Below, one piece after another: positions 15,584 through 20,205 of a stretch of DNA of 20,205 bases. The stretch covers positions 1 to 20,205 of IMG/VR virus record IMGVR_UViG_3300002835_001407; one strand, given 5' to 3'. The notes beneath the pieces are model-generated. The model was not told the origin of the DNA. It saw nothing but the letters and a program-made list of their open reading frames with translations, and made no database searches. The translations under genes and the position numbers were made by a program. The stretch's first letter is position 1. Every line of letters begins with the position of its first letter. Source of the stretch: a virus.

Positions 15584-15765
15584 TTAATGATTTTTTTATA
15601 GTTTTAGGCGTTTATAAATGGAGGCAATTACTCGTGGATGGATCTCACATTTGCACAGTAGATCTTGGCATAGGGTTTTGCCCTGTTTTTTCAACCCGAG
15701 AAGAGGCAGAAAAAGAATACCCAGATAAGGAAATTATGCAAATCAAAACAGAAAACAAAGGATAA
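15580..15765 (+). CDS. Unrecognised 61-residue protein
   Basis: ATG at 15580 lies directly behind an AGGGAAACCAACC leader and overlaps the previous stop by ATGA. The sequence has alternating strands ('FFIVLGVYKWRQLLVDG', 'ICTVDLGIGFCPVF') followed by a helix ('STREEAEKEYPD') and a last strand ('EIMQIKTE'). The 'PVFSTREEAEK...EIMQI' ending resembles small beta-alpha-beta phage proteins of unknown function. Soluble and acidic; no catalytic motif seen. Confidence 0.6.
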   Translation: MINDFFIVLGVYKWRQLLVDGSHICTVDLGIGFCPVFSTREEAEKEYPDKEIMQIKTENKG

Positions 15766-15770
15766 TAACC

Positions 15771-16001
15771 ATGAACACCATCTACATCCAAAAACTACGT
15801 GACCTTGGCTTTTACACGCGCTGCATGGTGCAAATGGAAGAACACGGACACAAAGCCCTCTTTGTACACGAAGAAGGCCGCAGGGCAACCGTAACGCTGG
15901 CAGAATGCAGAACAGAGATCAAGAACATCAACCATGACCTGATGCTGCTTAAAGCGTCCATGCCGCGTGAATGGACAGAACACTACAAAATCGTATCGTG
16001 A
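15771..16001 (+). CDS. Unrecognised 76-residue protein
   Basis: ATG at 15771 follows AAAGGATAATAACC, five bases after the preceding stop. The product reads as helix ('IYIQKLRDLGF'), two strands ('YTRCMVQMEEHGHKALFVHEEGRRATVTL') and a helix ('AECRTEIKNINHDLMLLKASMP'). It is soluble. No known motif. Tight spacing on both sides makes it part of the P2 operon. Confidence 0.65.
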   Translation: MNTIYIQKLRDLGFYTRCMVQMEEHGHKALFVHEEGRRATVTLAECRTEIKNINHDLMLLKASMPREWTEHYKIVS

Positions 16002-16008
16002 GGGAATT

Positions 16009-16239
16009 ATGGACAACAAAGAACACCTTAAAAAAGCCCTGTTTTTGACAGGCTACCTCTTGAAAAACATAGGAAACTTTTTCCTGATAATCCTTTTGCC
16101 CATCTTGGCATTGTATTATCTTGCCGGCATGACCGAAGACGCAGAAAAAATTATCAAAGTTTTGCCGTTTCCGATCCTGTGCCATGCTCTCAGGTTTTTC
16201 TGTAACCGCACTCTTAACCGATTAAAGGAATCACTATGA
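16009..16239 (+). CDS. Small membrane protein, 76 residues
   Basis: I choose ATG at 16009, with an AGGGA SD five bases ahead; an upstream in-frame start at 15967 would overlap the previous gene. One clear membrane helix ('FFLIILLPILALYYLAG', 24-40) is followed by a second, weaker hydrophobic segment at 50-64, with Lys/Arg-rich flanks. The stop overlaps the start of the next gene, also a membrane protein (ATGA at 16236-16239), which suggests that the two act together. Holin/antiholin or superinfection exclusion would be typical roles for such a pair, but no lysin is visible. Confidence 0.65.
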   Translation: MDNKEHLKKALFLTGYLLKNIGNFFLIILLPILALYYLAGMTEDAEKIIKVLPFPILCHALRFFCNRTLNRLKESL

Positions 16240-16502
16240 AAAGCCCATCCTTTTACATCATCCTTGATCTGTTTTTTATCCTTTTGTCTTTGCTGCTATG
16301 CTCAGGCTTTTTGTTCTTGCTTAAAAATGACGACGGCACATCCCTGCCTTTGCCCGTGATCCTAGCCCCTGTGGGCGTTGGTCTAGCCAGCCTGTGCCTT
16401 TGCATTGCCCTAGCCTCCCTTGCCGATTCCATCCACTTCTTTATGAAACGGAAACGCAAAAAACAACCCGAAGAAAAAAACGTCTACTCAATCTTGGACT
16501 AA
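16236..16502 (+). CDS. Small membrane protein with two helices and a basic tail, 88 residues
   Basis: Two strong transmembrane helices (about 6-29 and 39-63) are joined by a short 'KNDDGTS' loop. A basic cluster 'KRKRKKQPEEK' (71-81) follows, so the tail should face the cytoplasm with an N-in/C-in topology. Size and topology are compatible with a two-helix holin, though this is only a structural likeness. It is translationally coupled to the preceding membrane gene. Confidence 0.65.
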   Translation: MKSPSFYIILDLFFILLSLLLCSGFLFLLKNDDGTSLPLPVILAPVGVGLASLCLCIALASLADSIHFFMKRKRKKQPEEKNVYSILD

Positions 16503-16506
16503 ACCC

Positions 16507-16638
16507 ATGCAATACGAAATCTACACCCTGATTTATTTACTTAGGGGAGCAATTCTTAAATCCATGACCGGAAAACCTTTACCAGATGCAGCAAAACCTT
16601 TGATTCTAAAACTGAAAAAAGAACTGGAAAATCAATAA
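16507..16638 (+). CDS. Short 43-residue protein
   Basis: ATG at 16507 lies four bases after the previous stop and the frame ends at TAA 16636-16638, sharing a base with the next ATG (TAATG). It encodes an amphipathic helix ('YEIYTLIYLLRGAILKSMTG', 3-22) and a second helix ('DAAKPLILKLKKELE'). The SD is weak (GGACT), so it is probably translated by coupling. Exact junctions on both sides argue that it is real. Function unknown. Confidence 0.6.
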   Translation: MQYEIYTLIYLLRGAILKSMTGKPLPDAAKPLILKLKKELENQ

Positions 16639-17063
16639 TGCTAACGCGATTTATGACACGAAAAGAGTGCTATGAAAAAATTTGCTATATTTTAATACAT
16701 AAATCAAAAAAAGGATGGAATGGCTATAATGCGGAACCCATAAACCCAAAATCCGCAGTAAACACAATGCTTTTTTTGGCGGAACTACCAAAAGATATAG
16801 AAAGTCCACTTCCAATTTTTATATCCTGTGACGAAAACATACATTTGACGTGGCAAACCTCTCTAGCGCACCGCATAAAACACAGAAAAGAACACTATAT
16901 TTCAATGCACGTACATGCAAAGGAACAAACAATAACTATCAAAGGCAGCGCATTCGGAGAACACAAAAAACTTATCGGAACATCTCACGACTTTTCAAAT
17001 GGCATACCTAAGGAAGTCATTGATTTGTTGCAAGAAATAACCGACCTAAATTTAAAACACTAA
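16638..17063 (+). CDS. 'WNG'-type hypothetical protein, 141 residues
   Basis: After an N-terminal helix the protein has 'GWNGYNAEPINPKSAVNTMLFLAELP' (26-51) followed by 'PLPIFISCDENIHLTWQ' (57-73). This matches a family I recall, with 'W-D/N-G-x-x-A-x-P...A...F...LP...P....D.ei.l.W', found as small proteins in many bacteria and phages and without an established function. The second half is strand-rich ('HYISMHVHAKEQTITIKG') with a final helix. Another start at the ATG of residue 6 is possible; I use 16638 because it overlaps the preceding stop. Confidence 0.7.
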   Translation: MLTRFMTRKECYEKICYILIHKSKKGWNGYNAEPINPKSAVNTMLFLAELPKDIESPLPIFISCDENIHLTWQTSLAHRIKHRKEHYISMHVHAKEQTITIKGSAFGEHKKLIGTSHDFSNGIPKEVIDLLQEITDLNLKH

Positions 17064-17125
17064 ACCTTTTTTTAACCTTTTGTTGGTATGGTGCTTATAC
17101 ATCAACAACAAAGGAGACCACTACC

Positions 17126-17425
17126 ATGTTACCGTTTCAATACCTCTTTATTGCCGCCGCTGCTATGTGGGGACTATCCCAAATAATCCCCGCCAACCAT
17201 ATCCAAATCAAAATGCAAAGCACATCTGCGCTTATCATGATGATGATCGGCATGACCATCACAGGCGTTATCACCATCCCTCAATTCGAGCCTGAGAAGC
17301 CTCTGAAGTACCTTGAACCATCGCAAGCCGTGCTGCGCGAAAACAACACTGCCAGAATCAAGCCCATGGACACCTTCGGGCCAGATGACCTTGACCGCGA
17401 CATCAAACGCTTGGGGAAATACTAA
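17126..17425 (+). CDS. Two-helix membrane protein with acidic/basic tail, 99 residues
   Basis: ATG at 17126 follows CAACAACAAAGGAGACC, the best SD in the block. Two transmembrane helices (about 4-21 and 33-52, the second very Met/Ile-rich) are followed by a soluble, Pro- and charge-rich tail of 45 residues ending 'DDLDRDIKRLGKY'. It has its own 60-base upstream region (TTAACC at 17072-17077 and TATACA near 17096, a weak promoter), so it may be transcribed separately. It is the last gene of the array, just before the convergent terminator. Function unknown. Confidence 0.65.
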   Translation: MLPFQYLFIAAAAMWGLSQIIPANHIQIKMQSTSALIMMMIGMTITGVITIPQFEPEKPLKYLEPSQAVLRENNTARIKPMDTFGPDDLDRDIKRLGKY

Positions 17426-17430
17426 AAGAA

Positions 17431-17458
17431 AAAGGGACGGTGTTTAATCGTCCCTTTT
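17431..17458. terminator. Bidirectional hairpin terminator between convergent operons
   Basis: AAAGGGACG (17431-17439) pairs perfectly with CGTCCCTTT (17449-17457) across a nine-base loop. Rightward it is followed by TTTT-like bases; leftward the stem continues into TTTTTCTTTT. It begins five bases after the stop of the last rightward gene and can end both rightward and leftward transcripts. Confidence 0.8.
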
Positions 17459-17482
17459 AAACAAACCCCTATAGGTGCTTAG

Positions 17483-17570
17483 GGCTTGTTAAGGCTGTCT
17501 GTTTTGCAGCCTCTCAAGACAACCAGAAGCAAGCTAGGTTTTTTTCAAAACACCCCGCATGATGCGGCCT
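17483..17570. other. Intergenic stretch with nested hairpins; possible further terminator or small RNA
   Basis: AGGCTG (17492-17497) pairs with CAGCCT (17507-17512), flanked by TTGT/ACAA and GCTTG/CAAGC pairings, and a run of seven T follows on the plus strand (about 17539-17545). Further on, CCGCAT-G-ATGCGG (17555-17567) is a perfect short palindrome. No gene fits here. This could be a second terminator or a small structured RNA. Confidence 0.35.
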
Positions 17571-17594
17571 TTCACTTGCCTATACACCAAAAAC

Positions 17595-17840
17595 TTAATC
17601 ACATTTCTTCAAAGATTGCAAGACTTCTTTTCCCAATCTGGCTTGTTCTGCCTGCATAAATTCCCTTACCCATGGCGTGTCCTCTTCAGGATTCCGAACA
17701 CCAAATTCCCTAAGAATCTCTAATCCCAAAACCAGCAAATCATCATCATCAGCCATCGGTGATAGATACCCAAATCTTGTGCGGCGATGGCCAAACAAAT
17801 CATCAATCACATTGACAATTCTGTCTTCTAAAGGTTCCAT
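17595..17840 (-). CDS. Unrecognised acidic 81-residue protein, last gene of the right-hand operon
   Basis: I choose the ATG at 17840, which overlaps the preceding stop as TGATG; an upstream ATG at 17909 would give 104 residues but overlap the previous gene by 70 bases. The product is acidic and helical: 'LEDRIVNVIDDLFGHRRTRFG' (4-24), 'DDDDLLVLGLEILREFG' (31-47) and 'PWVREFMQAEQARLGKEVLQSL' near the end. No known domain. Position after the DnaA-N-like gene and coupled start suggest a partner, but the role is unknown. Confidence 0.6.
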   Translation of the reverse strand: MEPLEDRIVNVIDDLFGHRRTRFGYLSPMADDDDLLVLGLEILREFGVRNPEEDTPWVREFMQAEQARLGKEVLQSLKKCD

Positions 17841-18142
17841 CAATTCTGCCACCACATCGCTTTCGTTTCTTTCCTCGGCAGCACATAATCCCTTTCTTTC
17901 TTGATCCATTCAACCTTATTGCCTTTCATCATGCACACGTTGGGTTCTTCAAAGCATCTCTCTAGCGCGGACCCATAAAGCTGCACCACACTCCCCAAAT
18001 GCCGCCCAGGGAGCCTTAAAACCACCAACCCCTCAGACGGACGCGATTCAACCTCAAGCGTCTTTAAAAATATATCCACAAACCCCGCCTCTGTTCGCGG
18101 CAACACGTCCTTTAATCGCTGTATCACATCAAGGCGATTCAT
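17840..18142 (-). CDS. 100-residue protein resembling the DnaA N-terminal domain (tentative)
   Basis: I choose ATG at 18142 (SD AAAGGA); the longer frame to 18190 lies inside the preceding gene. The sequence 'VIQRLKDVLPRTEAGFVDIFLKTLEVES' (6-33), 'EGLVVLRLPGRHLGSVVQLYGSALERCF' (37-64) follows the spacing of DnaA domain I: a helix with L-x-x-x-LP, a helix ending in a W-like 'plxxxs', then a strand, 'aP-x-x-F/H' turn and a Tyr helix. Domain I binds replicative helicase and loader proteins. No ATPase or DNA-binding part of DnaA is present, so a helicase-recruiting or DnaA-interfering adaptor would be the reading. This is a visual match only. Confidence 0.55.
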   Translation of the reverse strand: MNRLDVIQRLKDVLPRTEAGFVDIFLKTLEVESRPSEGLVVLRLPGRHLGSVVQLYGSALERCFEEPNVCMMKGNKVEWIKKERDYVLPRKETKAMWWQN

Positions 18143-18344
18143 CTTTATCCTTTCTTTCATAAGGAGGAAATCCACCAAGTCTGTCAGCAATATCTATCAA
18201 TAGAAATAAAACAAATGGAATCCCAATAAGCAAAAAAATATAAATAAAAATTGCAACATTAAACAATTCAAATGCAATTATACCAATAATTCCTATTGTT
18301 CCTAAAACAGTAAAAAATTTTTTCATCACTTCAGCGCGATTCAT
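18129..18344 (-). CDS. Small membrane protein, 71 residues
   Basis: ATG at 18344 (GAGG upstream); the extension to 18398 overlaps the preceding gene and lacks an SD. Two transmembrane helices fill residues 11-27 and 28-52 (very rich in Ile and Phe), followed by a charged tail 'DRLGGFPPYERKDKDESP'. Its first codons closely resemble those of the next gene (MNRAEVMKK versus MNRLDVIQR). It overlaps both neighbours by 14 bases. Function unknown; membrane location is clear. Confidence 0.6.
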   Translation of the reverse strand: MNRAEVMKKFFTVLGTIGIIGIIAFELFNVAIFIYIFLLIGIPFVLFLLIDIADRLGGFPPYERKDKDESP

Positions 18345-18516
18345 ATTGGTGCCTCGCCCAAAACATAAAAAACCCTGCAAATCCAAACAAAAGCGCAAAA
18401 TCTACTAGGGAACGATTCTCAAAACCAAAAAGAATACCCGCAAAATACAAAGCCGTAACCCCGAACCAAAAGAAAATAAACATTTTCTCAATGCAAACAA
18501 ACAGCTTTTTAAGCAT
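18331..18516 (-). CDS. Small membrane protein, 61 residues
   Basis: ATG at 18516 overlaps the previous stop by eight bases; AGGGAT lies upstream. Two helices at about 12-31 and 36-53 are aromatic-rich ('FIFFWFGVTALYFAG', 'ALLFGFAGFFMFW') and end in 'ARHQYESR'. It precedes another two-helix membrane gene, so the two may form a complex. No family recognised. Confidence 0.55.
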   Translation of the reverse strand: MLKKLFVCIEKMFIFFWFGVTALYFAGILFGFENRSLVDFALLFGFAGFFMFWARHQYESR

Positions 18517-18952
18517 TTTTGTTATCCCTGATAGAGAAAGATTCAACCATACGGCCAACTCTGCGCCCCCCGTATGTCGTGTTACTTTTTAAAATGGCCT
18601 TAGAACACAAAGACCGAAGCAGGTTTGATGTTTTGCTTATGTCTATACCTGACCGATCACATATAGACCTACGGGTAGGCACAATGCCTTCCTCAGTTAG
18701 CTGTTTTATGGTGTCTAAAATTAACTGCTTTTCAGAAAAATGCTTCGAGTGTCCGTGTTCATATTCCTTTAGTAAAACATCATCTACACGGGGCCCGTCA
18801 AACTCCTCTAAAACCGCATACGCAAAACGCACAAGATCGTCATGGTCTTTAATATAAGCGTCGCTCATATTTGTAAACTTCCTCAATAACTGGCTTGGCT
18901 CCCCAAAAGTTTCCTTGATAACCTTTGAGATTCTCTCGTATTTATGCGTCAT
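18509..18952 (-). CDS. Winged-helix DNA-binding protein, 147 residues
   Basis: ATG at 18952 has GAGGAAAG upstream and overlaps the previous gene by 11 bases; a frame reaching 18985 would overlap more. Residues 1-65 are helical and charged. Residues 74-122 ('KQLILDTIKQLTEEGIVPTRRSICDRSGIDISKTSNLLRSLCSKAIL') form a classic wHTH: helix 1, a 'PTRRSI' start of helix 2, 'DISKTSNLLRSL' as recognition helix; then a Gly/Arg wing ('YGGRRVGRMVESFSI', 127-141). It could be a transcription regulator or a replication-origin binder; neighbours favour replication or early control. Confidence 0.75.
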   Translation of the reverse strand: MTHKYERISKVIKETFGEPSQLLRKFTNMSDAYIKDHDDLVRFAYAVLEEFDGPRVDDVLLKEYEHGHSKHFSEKQLILDTIKQLTEEGIVPTRRSICDRSGIDISKTSNLLRSLCSKAILKSNTTYGGRRVGRMVESFSIRDNKNA

Positions 18953-19199
18953 GGCTTTCCTCCTTTTGCTTAATAAAATCCTCAATCTCCGAAGGCAAAG
19001 GAATCCTGCCCGTTCTTTGAATAATCGCCTTCACCGCAACAACAACATCATCCCCCGAAAAACGCGCGGACAACATATCCTCCAAGGCATCACACACCCT
19101 TTTCGGATCACGTGTGCCAATGCCATACATATCCATCACACGACAAATACGGTTTATGTGGTAAAACAAATCGTTACGCTGCGGATCAGTCCAACTCAT
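18942..19199 (-). CDS. 85-residue helical protein with an 'IPxPxEI' motif, possible helicase-loader-like domain
   Basis: Starts at ATG 19199, overlapping the preceding stop by ATGA. Residues 29-75 read 'TRDPKRVCDALEDMLSARFSGDDVVVAVKAIIQRTGRIPLPSEIEDFI'. The pattern (helix, 'f...dVv.A...i...gr.iP.P.EI') resembles small helical domains in phage replication proteins that inspect or load the replicative helicase. The protein is just that domain. A similar pattern ends the 198-residue gene upstream. The role is inferred from pattern memory. Confidence 0.55.
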   Translation of the reverse strand: MSWTDPQRNDLFYHINRICRVMDMYGIGTRDPKRVCDALEDMLSARFSGDDVVVAVKAIIQRTGRIPLPSEIEDFIKQKEESHDA

Positions 19200-19492
19200 G
19201 ATTCATCCTCACTGACATTAATAATTTCAGAAGAGTATTTTAAATCATTATTTCTTCCTCGAAATAATGTAACCTTAATTTTAACCTTAACTTTAAGTGG
19301 TTTCCAATCGGAAACACCAGATGTCAAAGACTCTGTTTTTGTTGTAAAGTGTGAAAAACAATTTCTGATAAAATCTTCCATTTTGTAATGTAAAGGCACG
19401 GTGTCCGATAGTTCACATTGAAGCATTCCATCGTCTTCTTTATTCGCCTCAAACCATTCTTCAATCGTTGGAAGAATTTTCTCTTCAGTCAT
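19196..19492 (-). CDS. Unrecognised 98-residue acidic protein
   Basis: ATG at 19492 has a good SD (AAGGGAG) and follows the promoter at 19517-19545 directly, so it is the first gene of that transcript. It has an acidic N-terminal helix ('ILPTIEEWFEANKEDDG'), a mixed middle, a strongly alternating strand 'LKVKVKIKVTLFRG' (about 66-79) and an acidic tail. No known domain, no membrane segment. Its stop overlaps the next start (ATGA). Confidence 0.65.
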   Translation of the reverse strand: MTEEKILPTIEEWFEANKEDDGMLQCELSDTVPLHYKMEDFIRNCFSHFTTKTESLTSGVSDWKPLKVKVKIKVTLFRGRNNDLKYSSEIINVSEDES

Positions 19493-19516
19493 GATTCACT
19501 CCCTTGTTGTTGTGTA

Positions 19517-19545
19517 TGCATAACACAAACACAAACCACCGTCAA
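19517..19545 (-). promoter_or_regulatory. Leftward promoter of the right-hand operon
   Basis: On the minus strand TTGACG (19545-19540) is followed after exactly 17 bases by TATGCA (19522-19517), and then a CAACAACAAGGGAG leader before the ATG at 19492. The -35 overlaps the stop codon of the preceding gene. Its spacer lacks the palindrome of P1/P2 and instead carries GTTTGTGT-type repeats, so regulation probably differs. Confidence 0.55.
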
Positions 19546-20138
19546 GCATCATTTTTAGCTGCCATGTTCTGAATCTCTAACCTCTTAACAACCTCTTTTT
19601 CCAAACAAGAATTGTTTTTTGTCAAAGTATTAAACAATTCCGCAATCTCGTGATACTGTGGATACCACTGCGTATTTGATTCCTTGATCTGCTGATAAGC
19701 CACCAAAAGAGAAAGCGCAGAAATCTTCCCATGAAAATCCTCCGCAATCTCGTTTATCAAAATGGAAAGGGTGGCCTCACCATTCGATGCGTGTTTAAAA
19801 GCCATCAGACGGCTAAGGACATCAGTCAACATCTTTTTGCTTGCCACCACCCATTGCAACCTCAAGACATCATCGTAGAGGCTTCCTAGAGCCTTCTGGA
19901 CGCATTCGGCATCTTGAGGTTCCTCTCGCAACAGATCAAAACTTTCCGTTTTGGTTTTTGAATCGTACTTCAAACCGTAAATACCCTTAGGACTCAAGGC
20001 CGAGATTACGTCTGACATTGATGATTTTACGTTCGTAGTCAGTGAGTTTGGTAGGGAATCTTTGATTCTTTTCGTGTCCAAAGAAGACACCTTCACCTGA
20101 TTCACCGCCGTTGTTACCATTGTGCCAAGTCTCTGCAT
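19542..20138 (-). CDS. 198-residue protein with a possible phage replication (loader-like) C-terminal domain
   Basis: ATG at 20138 with GGGAG nine bases ahead; an internal ATG at 20120 is a weaker alternative. The N-terminal 60 residues are Ser/Lys-rich and probably flexible. Residues 75-115 are helical with an Arg/Leu/Trp cluster ('LYDDVLRLQWVVASKKML'). The part from 122 to 170 ('LSILINEIAEDFHGKISALSLLVAYQQIKESNTQWYPQYHEIAELFN') has the order 'edf......al.Ay..i......W-Y/F-P...Ei', which resembles domains in phage replication/helicase-loader proteins. The function is tentative. It is the first complete gene at the right end. Confidence 0.55.
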   Translation of the reverse strand: MQRLGTMVTTAVNQVKVSSLDTKRIKDSLPNSLTTNVKSSMSDVISALSPKGIYGLKYDSKTKTESFDLLREEPQDAECVQKALGSLYDDVLRLQWVVASKKMLTDVLSRLMAFKHASNGEATLSILINEIAEDFHGKISALSLLVAYQQIKESNTQWYPQYHEIAELFNTLTKNNSCLEKEVVKRLEIQNMAAKNDA

Positions 20139-20205
20139 TGTGTTTTCTCCCGTTGGTTTTGGTTTCTTTCGTTTCGTAAACTGTCTGCCATCCGCGCTCT
20201 ATTGC

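Noticed and set aside
17595-17909. Longer 104-residue form of the last minus-strand gene
   Set aside because: It overlaps the DnaA-N-like gene by 70 bases, while the start at 17840 gives a TGATG junction like others in this operon.
20114-20203. Minus-strand frame entering from the right edge and ending at TAA 20114-20116 (about 29 residues, Asn/Gln/Arg-rich)
   Set aside because: It could be the end of an upstream gene that overlaps the start at 20138 by some 25 bases, but a second frame is also open through this edge and too little sequence is present to decide.
1-20205. CRISPR arrays, tRNA genes, insertion sequences, integrase or attachment sites
   Set aside because: No regularly spaced repeats, cloverleaf, transposase or recombinase motifs were seen on either strand.

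Overview
This window is a stretch of a tailed-phage genome (free phage or prophage) with a P22-type short-tailed virion. The late genes, read leftward from about 13.45 kb to the left edge, run in the order known from P22-like podoviruses: small terminase, large terminase, portal, scaffold, coat, a small beta-rich protein, gp4-like and gp10-like tail accessory factors, a fibre-like protein, an acetyltransferase, and three ejection (internal virion) proteins, the last cut by the left edge. Neighbouring late genes overlap by a few bases or sit a few tens of bases apart, apart from the break between terminase and portal, so they look like one transcription unit. The sequence is moderately AT-rich. 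The protein families fit a proteobacterial host, but the window holds no host gene, tRNA, integrase or attachment site, so host and lifestyle remain open.

Layout: (1) 1-11294, minus strand: morphogenesis from ejection proteins back to the portal. (2) 11356-11745, plus strand: one small gene facing the large terminase, with overlapping stop codons. (3) 11742-13453, minus strand: the terminase pair. (4) 13454-13633: a divergent control region with a strong plus-strand promoter whose -35/-10 spacer is a perfect 15-base palindrome; a second copy of this promoter-operator lies at 14251. (5) 13634-17425, plus strand: a packed array of thirteen small genes (20-141 residues), mostly unrecognised. They include an XRE-type HTH protein, four small membrane proteins and a 'WNG'-type protein, and many share a near-identical ribosome-binding leader. 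(6) 17426-17594: a convergent intergenic region with several hairpins. (7) 17595-20138, minus strand: a second small-gene operon (two membrane proteins, a winged-helix protein, and three proteins with hints of a replication-initiation or helicase-loading role), served by a promoter at about 19.53 kb; its first gene starts near the right edge.

Working together: the terminase and portal package DNA into a shell of coat and scaffold, gp4/gp10-like factors close the portal, and the ejection proteins deliver DNA through the envelope. The two small-gene blocks are probably early or host-interaction genes under a shared repressor, judged by the twin operators. The least explained parts are the operator-controlled small-gene array, the reversed aromatic-repeat gene between terminase and portal, and the possible DnaA-N-like protein in the right-hand operon.
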